This document shows positions 1 through 8,455 of a stretch of DNA of 64,000 nt, one piece after another. Source of the DNA: an uncultured beta proteobacterium (GTDB lineage: Bacteria > Pseudomonadota > Gammaproteobacteria > Burkholderiales > SG8-41); assembly GCA_903889565.1 (NCBI GenBank), contig CAISYC010000036.1, positions 17,762-81,761 on the forward strand, written 5' to 3'. The translations under genes and the position numbers were made by a program. The notes below the pieces were generated by a model. That model was not told the DNA's origin and ran no database searches. It was given only the letters and a program-made list of their open reading frames with translations. Each line of letters begins with the position of its first letter. Within the stretch, counting starts at the first letter, position 1.

Positions 1-88
1 TTTTTTGAATGGCATTTTTGAATCGCGCTAGAATCGATCATAACCAAGTTCAAACAATGCCGCCATGCGCATTTTCGGGGAGAAAATC

Positions 89-1300
89 ATGCGTCATTCC
101 AATGCCCTTCCGCTGTGCCTGCTGTCCGTCCTTTCGCTGACCATGGCGACGCCTGCGGCATTCGCCGCCGAACCGGCCCCGGCAAAACCCGCCGCCAAAT
201 CCGCAATCGCGGTGCCCAAACCGGTCAGGCTGAGCGGCCCGGTGTCGATCGCCAAACAGGGTTACTTCTTCGTCAACGGCCAGTACGCAACTTCGAAAGA
301 CGGCCAGATCATGGCCGGCCAGATGTTCGTGCAGTTTCAGATTCCGCAGGCGCGTACGCACAAATACCCGATCATCATGTGGCACGGCGGCGGCCAAACT
401 GGCACCAACTTCCTCGGCACGCCTGACGGGCGTCCGGGCTGGGCGGAATATTTCCTGCGCCAGGGTTACGCGGTCTATGTAGTCGATCAGCCGGGCCGCG
501 CGCGCTCCGGTTATTTCACCGACGCCTACGGCCCGACGCGGCGGCCGAACGCGACCGCGATGTCGGAGCGCTTCACTGCGCCGGAACTGGCGAATCTTTA
601 TCCGCAATCAAGATTCCATACTCAATGGCCGGGCAAGGGTGTGGCCGGCGATCCCGTGTTCGACCAGTTCTTCGCCTCGCAGGTCGAGGACATGTCGAAC
701 CTGACCATGCTCGAAGATCTCAACCGCAATGCCGGCGCCGCGCTGCTCGACAAAATCGGCCCCGCCATTGTGCTTACGCATTCGCAGTCGGGACCGTTCG
801 GCTGGGAAGTGGCCGACCTGCGGCCGAAGCTGGTCAAGGCCGTGCTCGCGATCGAGCCGAACGGCCCGCCGTTTTATGAAAACGCGGTCATCGGCGCACC
901 AGACTGGTTCAAGGACGGCCCGCTCGGCCGCGAGTGGGGCATCTCGCGCATGCCGCTCACCTACGATCCGCCCGCCACCGTGCCGAAAGATCTTGCGATG
1001 ACGCGTCAGGACAAAGCCGACGGCCCTGACCTCGCACGCTGCTGGCTGCAGGACACGCCGGCGCGCCAACTCGTCAATCTGAAAGGCATTCCGATCCTGA
1101 TCGTCACCAGCGAATCGTCCTACCACGTGCCGTACGATCACTGCACCTCGAAATACCTCGCGCAGGCCGGCGTCAAACATTCCTTTGTGCGCCTGCCCAG
1201 CGTGGGTATCCACGGCAACGGGCACATGATGATGCTGGAGAAAAACAATCTGGAGATCGCGGCGCTGTTGAACGGGTGGGTAGCGAAGAACGTGCGGTAA
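89..1300 (+). CDS. Exported alpha/beta hydrolase, esterase-713-like
   Basis: Secreted serine hydrolase of 403 aa; substrate unknown. The first ~27 residues form a Sec signal peptide (hydrophobic LCLLSVLSLTMATPAAFAA). HGGGQTGTNF around residues 105-115 is the oxyanion-hole region, THSQSG near 240 carries the probable nucleophile serine, and a C-terminal GIHGNGHMM supplies the histidine. The stretch running from HGGGQ through GTPDGR to VYVVDQPGR resembles Alcaligenes esterase 713. I chose the ATG at 89, eight codons inside the longest frame, because GGGGAGA lies about 6 nt upstream of it. The gene stands alone, followed by a repeat-filled gap. The family assignment is good; the physiological substrate is not inferable. 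Confidence 0.85.
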   Translation: MRHSNALPLCLLSVLSLTMATPAAFAAEPAPAKPAAKSAIAVPKPVRLSGPVSIAKQGYFFVNGQYATSKDGQIMAGQMFVQFQIPQARTHKYPIIMWHGGGQTGTNFLGTPDGRPGWAEYFLRQGYAVYVVDQPGRARSGYFTDAYGPTRRPNATAMSERFTAPELANLYPQSRFHTQWPGKGVAGDPVFDQFFASQVEDMSNLTMLEDLNRNAGAALLDKIGPAIVLTHSQSGPFGWEVADLRPKLVKAVLAIEPNGPPFYENAVIGAPDWFKDGPLGREWGISRMPLTYDPPATVPKDLAMTRQDKADGPDLARCWLQDTPARQLVNLKGIPILIVTSESSYHVPYDHCTSKYLAQAGVKHSFVRLPSVGIHGNGHMMMLEKNNLEIAALLNGWVAKNVR

Positions 1301-1374
1301 ATTTTTTTTGAAAAAGCCCCGCGAATTGCGAGTCAGATAAACCGTTTTGAATTAATCTGAGGATCGGGCGGCAA

Positions 1375-1758
1375 TCCCCCTGAGAGCCACCGGGCAGCAC
1401 AGCTGCGCCGGGCGAAGTGGGCGAGGACTGTCTGAGCCCTTGTCGTTTTTTGACAAGGGTCGCGCGAACACGTTACTGGCGAAGCCAGCCGTTTGCGGGT
1501 AGCGCGCCAAGCGCTCGCTCCCGCCCCGGATCTCTTCGCGAACGCCGTGTCGCGAGCTCAGTTCCGCAGCCGCCCGGCGTGGCGAGCAGCGCAGGGAAGT
1601 CCGAAGGACAGGCGAACCGGGGGCAGCTGTGACCCGTTAGCCGCAGGCCCGTTTGCAGGAACAGCTGCCAGCGCCCCGTTTAACTTTTGCATTCACAGCC
1701 GTGGCGCCCCTCCCGCACCGGCGCTGCACGACACCGCGTCGGGGCGCTCCTTCTCTTT
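1375..1758 (+). repeat. Dispersed repeat, copy 1 (long form)
   Basis: About 385 bp, near-collinear with 58762-59145. Both start with gagagcc-c-g-gcagcacag, share gcgaggactgtctgagccct, an imperfect hairpin of the gtcgttttttgac type, cacgttactggcgaagccag, gtgacccgttagccgcaggc and caccgcgtcggggcgct. Copies 2 and 3 (48911 and 55428, inverted) contain only the first ~150 bp plus, in copy 2, the terminal hairpin. No transposase or reading frame is conserved, so this is an intergenic repeat rather than an insertion sequence. Confidence 0.75.
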
Positions 1759-1842
1759 GAAATTGCGCCACCACGTGATATACAAATGACATCCATCCGG
1801 CGGAATGCGCTTCGCTTTTCCGCCCTACACAATTCGCCGTTC

Positions 1843-1864
1843 GCAGGCGAGGCGCCTGCGCCAC
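1843..1864. repeat. Short REP-like palindrome (gcaggcgaggcgcctgc type)
   Basis: A self-complementary core followed by gccac. Almost the same sequence occurs at 59248-59269, and an imperfect inverted version at 5460-5482. All three are intergenic. Confidence 0.6.
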
Positions 1865-1882
1865 CAGAGCGCATCACCCGAT

Positions 1883-3049
1883 CTAACGCGACACCTTGCC
1901 TGCGTCAGCGCCGAACAACGCGCGATACAACCACGTCGAAAACACCACCACCGCCCCGGCGGTGATCGCGAATGCCGCGCGATACCCGGGCCCATCGACG
2001 ACGTGACTCAACACGTAGACGCCGGTACCCTGCCCCAGAAACAGATAGAACACGAAGCCCGACAGCGCGGTGCCGCGCGCGGTTGGCGCGATCTCGGTGG
2101 CGCGCACCTGCAGAATGCCGTGCATCAGAAAAAACCCGAATCCGATCACGGCCAGCGCCGGCACCAGCAACTGCCATGCCGGGGCCGCGGCAACCGCGCA
2201 GTAACCGGCGCTGACCAGCGTGCCGCCGATCATGACCATGCGGCGCTCGCCGAGGCGTTTGAGCAGCCAGCGCACGTTGAAGGTATAGAGCATGCCGCCG
2301 GCGCCGAAGCTCGCCAGCACGAGGCCGATGGTCGCGTAATCGATGCCGAATGTCTGCTTGAGAAAAGACCCGGCGTAGGGCACCGCTCCCATCGTCAGAC
2401 AGCCCTCGAAAAAACCGGCCATCCAGATGTTTCGCGCGGGCGCATCGCGCAACAGATCGAGGTGCGTAGTGCGCGTGGCGGACGCCGCGGCCGGCGGCCT
2501 CGGCGCGCGCAAGGCGGGCCGCCAGAGGCCGGCGGCGATCGACAAACCGGTCGCGCCGTAGACAATGAACGCGGAGCGCCAGCCGATGTATTCGGCAAAG
2601 ATGCCGGCGATGCTGCCGGCAGTCATCTGCCCGAGCATGCAGGCCATCAGAAAGCGCCCGATCACCGCCTGTCGCGATTCGTAGGCGACGGTGTCGCCGA
2701 TGTGCGCCATTGCCAGCGGCGCCACTGCGCCGGCAGTCATGCCGGTGGCGAAGCGCAGCACTGCCAGCGCCGTCACCGAACCGGCGAGCGCGCAGGCGGC
2801 GGTGGCGATCGAAGTGAGTGCAAGCGCGACGGTGATCACGCGCAGCTTGCCGAGGCGGTCGCCGAGCGGGCCGTGCAGCAACTGGAAGATCGAATAGCCG
2901 AGCGTAAACGCCGTCACGCTGACGGCGACGCCGCCAACGCTGGTCGCAAAATCTTCGGCGATTTTCGGCAGCAGCGGATCGGAAATGCGAAAGGTGCCGA
3001 CCGCAATAAAACCGGCGGCGCCGAGCAACCAGAGATTGGGCGACTTCAA
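1883..3049 (-). CDS. MFS transporter
   Basis: Inner-membrane permease of the major facilitator superfamily, 388 aa with about 12 hydrophobic segments. The loop between TM2 and TM3 reads GPLGDRLGKLRVI, the classic MFS loop (GxLaDrxGrr). An N-terminal LLPKIAEDF and a central break after about residue 190 (APRPPAAASATRTTHLDLL) separate the two six-helix halves. The only plausible start is TTG at 3049, 7 nt after the stop of the tartrate dehydratase-like gene, so the two are probably co-transcribed and this may import or export the enzyme's substrate. The substrate itself is unknown. Confidence 0.85.
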   Translation of the reverse strand: MKSPNLWLLGAAGFIAVGTFRISDPLLPKIAEDFATSVGGVAVSVTAFTLGYSIFQLLHGPLGDRLGKLRVITVALALTSIATAACALAGSVTALAVLRFATGMTAGAVAPLAMAHIGDTVAYESRQAVIGRFLMACMLGQMTAGSIAGIFAEYIGWRSAFIVYGATGLSIAAGLWRPALRAPRPPAAASATRTTHLDLLRDAPARNIWMAGFFEGCLTMGAVPYAGSFLKQTFGIDYATIGLVLASFGAGGMLYTFNVRWLLKRLGERRMVMIGGTLVSAGYCAVAAAPAWQLLVPALAVIGFGFFLMHGILQVRATEIAPTARGTALSGFVFYLFLGQGTGVYVLSHVVDGPGYRAAFAITAGAVVVFSTWLYRALFGADAGKVSR

Positions 3050-3056
3050 GGTCGTT

Positions 3057-4223
3057 TTACTTGACCAGATCCTTCATCACCGCATAGAGCGCGTTCTGCG
3101 CTTCGAAGCCGATACCCGGCCGCTGCGGCAGGTTCAGCCAGCCGTTGTCGACCCTCGCCTCGTCGGCGAAACCGGCGAACACGCCGAACACATCCGGGTA
3201 GGCCTCGCAGCCGCCGAGACCGAAGCCGCCGACAATATGCAGAGTCATCTGATTGCCGCCGTGCGGAAAAATTGACGCGCGCTGCCACTTGTGCCGTTTG
3301 AGCATATCGAGGGTGCGCGAAAACTGCGTGATGCCGTACGACTGCGGCACGTCGATCTGGATGATATCGCGGTCTTCGCGCATGCCGCCGAAGCGCACCA
3401 GGTTTTCGATGTCACCGGTGGAAAAAAGATTTTCGCCGGTGCCGATCGGCGAATCGTAAATCGAGGCCACATCCGCCAGCAGCGCGTAATCGAGCGGATC
3501 GGTCGGCTCTTCGAACCAGCGCAGCTTGAACGGTTTCAGCGCCTGCGCGTATTGCAGCGCGCGCATGCGATTGAAGCCGGCATTGGCATCGACCGCAAGG
3601 CGGTCGCCGGATCCGACCACACGGATCGCCGCCTCGACGCGCCTGACGTCGTCCGGCACCGCCATGCCGCCGACCTTGATCTTCATGGTCGTGTAGCCCT
3701 CGTCGAGCCGCTTGCGGATTTCGTCTTCGAGTTCGGGGATGCCCTTGCCCGGCGCGTACCAGCCGCCGCCGACGTAGCACTGCACTTTGTCGAGAATTTT
3801 TCCGTCGCTGAATTTTTCGGCGAGCACCGCGTGCAGCGGTTTGCCGGCGATCTTCGCCACCGCGTCCCAGCACGCGACTTCGATGGTGCCGATCGCCACC
3901 GAACGCTCGGTGTGTCCACCCGGCTTTTCGCGCTGCATCATCGCCGCGAGTATCTTCGCGGGATCGAGATTGTCGCCCGCCTCGTTCAGCAACGATTCCG
4001 GCTTCGCCTGCATGATGCGCGGAATAAAACGATCGCGCATCTGCGCGCCGCAGGCGTAGCGGCCGGTCGAGTTGAAGGCGAAGCCGGCGACCGGCCTGCC
4101 GTCGCGGATGACATCGGTGATCACCGCCACCACCGAGGTCGTCATCTCGGAGAAATCGAACACCGCATTGCTGATGGTCGAGTTGATCGGAACTGCGACT
4201 TCTCGAATTGCAGTAATTCTCAC
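3057..4223 (-). CDS. Mandelate racemase/muconate lactonizing enzyme family, D-tartrate dehydratase-like
   Basis: Enolase-superfamily enzyme of 388 aa that abstracts a proton next to a carboxylate with Mg2+. Visible catalytic residues: KIK motif K181/K183, metal ligands D212 (LAVDAN), E238/E239 (WFEEP) and E264 (GTGEN), and H321 in FPHGGNQM. These match, shifted by one, the residues known for Bradyrhizobium D-tartrate dehydratase (K184, D213, E239, E265, H322), and the N-terminal FNSTGRY and EKPGGHTERSVA segments agree with that family as well. Dehydration of D-tartrate to oxaloacetate is therefore the best guess. The MFS gene 7 nt downstream could be the uptake system. Related sugar-acid dehydratases cannot be excluded. 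Confidence 0.82.
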   Translation of the reverse strand: MRITAIREVAVPINSTISNAVFDFSEMTTSVVAVITDVIRDGRPVAGFAFNSTGRYACGAQMRDRFIPRIMQAKPESLLNEAGDNLDPAKILAAMMQREKPGGHTERSVAIGTIEVACWDAVAKIAGKPLHAVLAEKFSDGKILDKVQCYVGGGWYAPGKGIPELEDEIRKRLDEGYTTMKIKVGGMAVPDDVRRVEAAIRVVGSGDRLAVDANAGFNRMRALQYAQALKPFKLRWFEEPTDPLDYALLADVASIYDSPIGTGENLFSTGDIENLVRFGGMREDRDIIQIDVPQSYGITQFSRTLDMLKRHKWQRASIFPHGGNQMTLHIVGGFGLGGCEAYPDVFGVFAGFADEARVDNGWLNLPQRPGIGFEAQNALYAVMKDLVK

Positions 4224-4329
4224 GCCGTGCTCCTCGTTTATTGCCTTCTACAACACACTCCAACCCTGTTGCTCCCGCGCAGGCAGGCGCCCATAGCTTC
4301 CATTCTCGATAAATTTATTTTTGTACTGG

Positions 4330-4349
4330 ATTCCCGCCTGCGCGGGAAT
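4330..4349. repeat. dRS3-like 20-bp palindrome
   Basis: attcccgcctgcgcgggaat is flanked by tactgg on the left and aacgaa on the right. It fits the ATTCCC-N8-GGGAAT pattern of the dRS3 elements known from Neisseria and common in other betaproteobacteria, where they can be targets of filamentous phage integration. A related but incomplete string (ctcccgcgcaggc) lies 60 bp upstream. Confidence 0.65.
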
Positions 4350-4401
4350 AACGAAGAAAACAATCCCGCCGTACCCGGTCAATCCAAAAGCTGCAATCCT
4401 G

Positions 4402-5376
4402 CTACTCCGCCGTGATGCCGGCAGCCTTGATGACCTTGCCCCATTTCTCGATTTCAGCTTTGACCTGCACGGCAAATTCTTCCGGCGTGCTGGCGACGAT
4501 ATCGAAACCGAGTTCGCTCACGCGTTGGCGCATTTCCGGCTGCGCCAGCAGGCGCTTGATATCCGCAGCGATCTTGTTGACGATCGCTTTCGGCGTGCCG
4601 GCCGGCACCAGCACGCCCTGCAGCGTGTCGGCTTCCTGCCCCTTGAATCCCGCTTCCGCCATCGTCGGCAGGTCCGGCAGCGCGGACGAACGCTTTGCAC
4701 CAGTGACGGCGAGGCCGCGCAGGCGCCCGGCCAGAATATATTGCGTGGCTGGCGGCATTGCCACGCAGCCGAGCGAAACCTGGTTGCCGATCACCGACGC
4801 CACTGCCGGCCCGGCGCCGCCGAAAGGCACGCGCACCAAATCAAGCTTTGCCGTCATCTTGAAGAGTTCCGCCGACAGATCGGGCGTGGTGCCGACGCCC
4901 GCCGTCGCGATGCTGTACTTTTTGCTGTCTTTCATGATGAGTGCGGCGAGTTCCTGCATGCTCTTCGCCGGCACCGACGGATGCGCGACGAATACGTTTG
5001 GCGACGCCGCGATATTGGTCACCGGCACGAAGCTCTTGTAGGGATCGTACGGAATCTTCGCATAGAGCGTCGGGTTGACGACGAAACTCGAACTGACGAC
5101 GGCGATCGTATAACCATCCGCAGGCGAATTCGCCGCGAGGCCCATGCCGATGTTGCCTCCCGCACCGGCGCGGTTATCGACGACGACCTGGTCGTTCCAC
5201 GACTCGGACAGTTTCTGCGCGACGATGCGCGCAATGACGTCGGTCGGGCCGCCGGGCGCGAACGGCACGATCATGCGCACCGCTTTGCCTGGATAGGGTG
5301 CATCAGCAGCGACGGCAGGCGTGACAGCGGCAAGCCCGCACACTAAAAGTATGAGACGACGGATTGATTTGTTCAT
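4402..5376 (-). CDS. Bug-family tripartite tricarboxylate transporter substrate-binding protein (1 of 9)
   Basis: Periplasmic receptor of 324 aa that captures small carboxylates. It has a signal peptide ending in PAVAA-DAP, then the Bug signature VPFAPGGPTDVIAR, VVVDNRAGAGGNIG and SPADGYT, and the family's C-terminal AEIEKWGKVIKAAGI. The ATG at 5376 is chosen because the longer frame opens on TTG and would put extra residues before a good signal peptide; GGGA lies 6-7 nt upstream. It follows the tartrate dehydratase-like gene's upstream gap, so an organic hydroxy acid is a reasonable ligand guess, but there is no direct evidence. Confidence 0.9.
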   Translation of the reverse strand: MNKSIRRLILLVCGLAAVTPAVAADAPYPGKAVRMIVPFAPGGPTDVIARIVAQKLSESWNDQVVVDNRAGAGGNIGMGLAANSPADGYTIAVVSSSFVVNPTLYAKIPYDPYKSFVPVTNIAASPNVFVAHPSVPAKSMQELAALIMKDSKKYSIATAGVGTTPDLSAELFKMTAKLDLVRVPFGGAGPAVASVIGNQVSLGCVAMPPATQYILAGRLRGLAVTGAKRSSALPDLPTMAEAGFKGQEADTLQGVLVPAGTPKAIVNKIAADIKRLLAQPEMRQRVSELGFDIVASTPEEFAVQVKAEIEKWGKVIKAAGITAE

Positions 5377-5459
5377 GGCAAGTCCCGACAGGATCAAAAT
5401 TGAGGCGCCATTTTACGACTGTTTTATCGCCATCCGTTGCCCCTGGACAAAGGGAGGTT

Positions 5460-5482
5460 GTGGCGCATGTGCCTCGCCTGCG
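5460..5482. repeat. Imperfect copy of the gcaggcgaggcgcctgc palindrome
   Basis: The sequence gtggcgcatgtgcctcgcct continues as gcg. It is the inverted, two-base-diverged relative of the elements at 1843 and 59248, lying in the 150-bp gap between a Bug gene and an oxidoreductase gene. Confidence 0.45.
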
Positions 5483-5549
5483 AACAGCAAACCAGAAAAA
5501 GCCGCAGGCCGGATTTTCGAAATCCGCGCCCTGCGCCACGAAAAACGCG

Positions 5550-6659
5550 CTAGCGCGCCGCCGCCGTCTCCGGGAGCCGCACCGTATTGCCGCTGGCCAC
5601 CGCCTCTTCAATCGCCAGCGTAATTGCGAGATTGTTTCGTGCTTCCAGCGGCGTCGCCAGCGCGCACGGCCGTCCGGTCGCAACAAAATCGAGCCAGTTG
5701 CGCGTCTCGCTTGCGAGCGGGCCCCAGAAATCACCGCCGACCCAGTCACCCGGCGCCGAACTGGAAAGGAACGCCATGTTCACCGTCACGTCCGGGACAT
5801 AGATATGCGGAATGCCGCGCTCGGTGTACATGATCTGGTCGAGATGATCGTCGTCGATCATCAATACGCCCTCGGTGCCGATGACCTCGATGCGCGCGCA
5901 GTAGCCGAGCGAGGGATATTTGTCGGGCAGCGCAAAACTGCAACTGAAATTGACCAGCGCGCCGTCGGCGAGCGTCAACACCGCATAGGTCACGTCATCG
6001 CAATCGAAGCCAGCCTTGCGGATGGTGCCGCCCTTGCCGCGCGCCCACACTTCGATGACGGGATTGTCGGGCACGTACCAGCCGAGCAGATCGACGAAAT
6101 ACGTCAGCGAATCGACCACCGGTGTCGCGTGCGGATCGCGTTTCAGCATCTGGAACACCTGCGCGCGCGAATTGTAGATGCGCGCCGACAGACCCGACAC
6201 GCTGCCGAGGCGCCCGCGCGAAATCTGCTCCTTCACCGTCAGATAGCGGCGCTTGAAACGGCGGCTGTAACCAACGTGCAGGCTGCCGCTGCTTTGCGCA
6301 GCGGCGGCAATCAATTTATCGGCGTCCGCGAGTTTCAGCGCGATCGGCTTTTCGACCAGCACTTGTTTGCCCTGATTCAGCGCCTGCAGCACCGGTTCGA
6401 CGTGCTGGTGTTCGCCGGTAGCGACGATGACGGTATTGATCGCCGGATTGGAAATGACCTCAAGGCTGTCGCTGCCGACGATCGATGCGCCGCAGGCTTC
6501 AGCCAGCTTGTTTGCCGCGGCCGCGTCGGTATCGGCCACGCCGATGCAGCGCACCGCCGCGTGCGACGCGGCGAGCGTTGCGCGCATGGTGCCGATGCGG
6601 CCGGCGCCGATAATGGCGAGACCGATGTCTTTGCGATGCAGGCCGGTCTTTTTTTCCAC
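5550..6659 (-). CDS. Gfo/Idh/MocA family NAD(P)-dependent oxidoreductase (paralog A)
   Basis: Cytosolic dehydrogenase of 369 aa. A Rossmann fold opens the protein (AIIGAGRIGTMRA, residues ~14-26), followed by the family's VEKPIAL motif near residue 110 that carries the catalytic-region lysine, and a C-terminal alpha/beta domain. GTG at 6659 is the start, preceded by a G-rich stretch. It is clearly paralogous to the gene at 21557: both contain VGYSRR(F/Y)K, DPHATPVVD or NPHATPVVD, and PGDW..GDFWGP. Inositol 2-dehydrogenase-like or sugar-acid oxidoreductase activity is likely; the substrate is unknown. Confidence 0.85.
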   Translation of the reverse strand: MEKKTGLHRKDIGLAIIGAGRIGTMRATLAASHAAVRCIGVADTDAAAANKLAEACGASIVGSDSLEVISNPAINTVIVATGEHQHVEPVLQALNQGKQVLVEKPIALKLADADKLIAAAAQSSGSLHVGYSRRFKRRYLTVKEQISRGRLGSVSGLSARIYNSRAQVFQMLKRDPHATPVVDSLTYFVDLLGWYVPDNPVIEVWARGKGGTIRKAGFDCDDVTYAVLTLADGALVNFSCSFALPDKYPSLGYCARIEVIGTEGVLMIDDDHLDQIMYTERGIPHIYVPDVTVNMAFLSSSAPGDWVGGDFWGPLASETRNWLDFVATGRPCALATPLEARNNLAITLAIEEAVASGNTVRLPETAAAR

Positions 6660-7019
6660 CCGTTACCCCCCTTTTTTCATCAATTGGATCGTAACAGTTT
6701 GCCGACGGCTTCGATGCCGGGCGGCGCTGCTGCGCATTGCAAGCGGTCACTGACGAATCCGCCGCAAACCTGCTTTTGCATTTGTAAATTATTTCATCGC
6801 GCGCGCCGCGGCGGAATCAGGCGGCATGAAGAAAACGCTTTGCTTTCAGCGGCGAATTCGCCAAAACGGCGCAAGCATCCGCGCCGCCGAATGTAACAAT
6901 TTGTAAGCTGGCCTCCTATTACCCCTCAGCTTCGCCGATAAAAATGCGTCATCGCCGGCGACACTGTGCCTGCGCTCACGCAACAGCGGGCACAAATCCA
7001 CCCACCATTGGAGGCTCCG
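6660..7019. other. Intergenic stretch, no feature identified
   Basis: This 360-base gap lies between two divergently transcribed genes and must hold both promoters. I found no strong -35/-10 pair, terminator or repeat. AT-rich patches at ~6776-6795 and ~6893-6905 are the likeliest promoter positions. Confidence 0.4.
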
Positions 7020-7490
7020 ATGTCCATCAGTTCCGTATCTTCCGCAAACAACAGTTATCCGCAAACCAGTCAGGCCAGCCCGCTCAAACAGGCGAAACAG
7101 GATTATGCCGCGCTCGCGCAGGCGCTCGCCAGCGGCAACCTCACCGGCGCGCAACAGGCGTTCACCGCGTTCCAGAGCGATCTGCAAAAAGTTCAGCAGG
7201 CCAGCGGCGGCGCACAAACGGTGCAGGCGACGCAATCGGCGCAAGGCGGCGTGCAGGGCGATTTGAGTTCTCTCGGCCAGGCCCTGAGCAGCGGCAACAT
7301 GAGCGGCGCGCAAACCGCCTTTGCCAATCTGCAAAAGGATGCGCAGGCCGCGGTCGCCAGTCAGACCGGGCAAACCCATCACCACCATCATCATCATGGC
7401 GGCGGCGGCGAGCAGTCCGCTGCGACGAGTTTGACCGCCACCAGCAGCACAACAACCGGCAGCGGCAGCAGCATCAACACCACCGCCTAG
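7020..7490 (+). CDS. Hypothetical protein with two helical repeats and a His7 run
   Basis: 156 aa, not recognised as a named family. Two related ~25-residue units are visible: AQALASGNLTGAQQAFTAFQ (residues ~31-50) and GQALSSGNMSGAQTAFANLQ (~81-100), predicted helical and rich in Gln and Ala. A run of seven histidines followed by four glycines comes near residue 125, then a Ser/Thr-rich tail. The N-terminus is Ser-rich with no signal peptide. The ATG at 7020 is chosen for GGAGG 5 nt upstream. Proteins with SSGN(L/M)xxAQ-AF repeats are known as uncharacterised proteins in proteobacteria. The histidine run could bind metal, but that is a guess. Confidence 0.75.
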   Translation: MSISSVSSANNSYPQTSQASPLKQAKQDYAALAQALASGNLTGAQQAFTAFQSDLQKVQQASGGAQTVQATQSAQGGVQGDLSSLGQALSSGNMSGAQTAFANLQKDAQAAVASQTGQTHHHHHHHGGGGEQSAATSLTATSSTTTGSGSSINTTA

Positions 7491-7547
7491 CCATCGCCAC
7501 AGCCGCCGCCAGCACGATAACCCCCGGACCATCGAAAGGTCGCCGCC

Positions 7548-8435
7548 ATGCGCTTTGCCATTACCGCCACCGATCGATATCTGGGGATCTTCGAAACGCT
7601 GGTCAACAGCGGCTGGCAGCCGCTGAAGCTGTTTACGACGCCGGTGGACAACCGGCTGTTTCACAACACCGCGACCATCCAGTATGCGCAGCAGCTGGGC
7701 GTCGCCATTCAGCTCTCGCCGATCAATACGCGGGATCTGCAGGAACTCGGCGCGCTCGGTTGCGAGGTGCTGGTGGTCGCCAGTTACAACCGGCGCATCG
7801 AGGACTGGACCCCTTACCTGAAATACGCGGTGAATTTTCATCCGTCGCCGCTGCCGGTCGGCCGCGGCCCCTATCCGCTCGTCAAGGCGATCCGCGACCG
7901 CCACAGCGAGTGGGGCGTCACCTGCCACAAACTCTCGCCGCGATTCGACGCCGGCGATATCCTCGCCTGCGAACGTTTCCCGCTGTCCGTGGCCGAATGC
8001 CACGACAGCCTCGATCTCAAAATCCAGATGGCCGGCAAACGCCTCGCCTCCGCGATTGCGCCGCGCCTCGCCAGACTGTGGGACAACGCGCTGCCGCAAA
8101 TCGGCGGCAACTACTGGCGGTTCTGGAGCGAAGACGAACAAACCATCGATCCGGCCGGTCAAGTCGCGGAAATTCTGCTGCAATTAAGATCGTTCTGCGG
8201 CCACGAATCCTTCATTCACGTGAACGGCTTCAGGCTGCGCGTGCGCCGCGCGCTCGGCTGGACCGAGGCGCACAACCACGCGCCGGGTGCCGCGGTGCAC
8301 GCCTACAACAATACGGTGGTCATCGCCGTCAAGGACGGCTACCTCGCGCTAACCGAGTGGACGCCGGCCGCGCCGGCAACGCAAACACTGCCGGTGCCGC
8401 TGGGCGCGGAGGTTGCCGCCGCCACGCATCATTGA
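7548..8435 (+). CDS. Formyltransferase family protein (methionyl-tRNA formyltransferase-like)
   Basis: 295 aa with a formyl_transf_N fold. The catalytic trio of this family is present: N96 and H98 in NFHPSPLP, and D134 in RFDAGDI. GRGPYP follows the HPS motif as in folate-dependent formyltransferases. The C-terminal part (residues ~205-280) resembles the OB-like C-terminal domain of Fmt. It is shorter than true Fmt (~310 aa) and is not next to def, so it probably formylates, or deformylates 10-formyl-THF for, an amino sugar or another amine rather than initiator tRNA. The gene may follow the His-rich gene in one transcript (57-bp gap). Confidence 0.8.
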   Translation: MRFAITATDRYLGIFETLVNSGWQPLKLFTTPVDNRLFHNTATIQYAQQLGVAIQLSPINTRDLQELGALGCEVLVVASYNRRIEDWTPYLKYAVNFHPSPLPVGRGPYPLVKAIRDRHSEWGVTCHKLSPRFDAGDILACERFPLSVAECHDSLDLKIQMAGKRLASAIAPRLARLWDNALPQIGGNYWRFWSEDEQTIDPAGQVAEILLQLRSFCGHESFIHVNGFRLRVRRALGWTEAHNHAPGAAVHAYNNTVVIAVKDGYLALTEWTPAAPATQTLPVPLGAEVAAATHH

Positions 8436-8455
8436 TGGCGCCGGCGACGGTTGAT

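Larger units (their letters stand above)
1301..1882. other. Non-coding gap holding repeat copy 1 and a short palindrome
   Basis: This 582-base stretch contains no convincing gene. Reading frames through it are low-complexity and arginine-rich. It holds one long copy of the dispersed repeat (1375-1758) and the palindrome gcaggcgaggcgcctgc at 1843-1859. The two flanking genes converge here, so any terminator function would fit, but I see no classical hairpin followed by a T-run. Confidence 0.6.

Noticed and set aside
1375..1758. Insertion sequence or CRISPR array
   Set aside because: No transposase, no terminal inverted repeats with target duplication, and no regular spacer-repeat pattern; it is a dispersed intergenic repeat.
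1805..3064. Long plus-strand open frame opposite the MFS gene
   Set aside because: Arginine-, histidine- and glutamate-rich translation typical of antisense frames in high-GC DNA; the minus strand encodes a clear 12-helix permease.
7377..7397. His7 codon run as a cloning-vector tag
   Set aside because: It is internal to a natural gene with mixed histidine codons and continuous genomic flanks; no vector sequence is seen.
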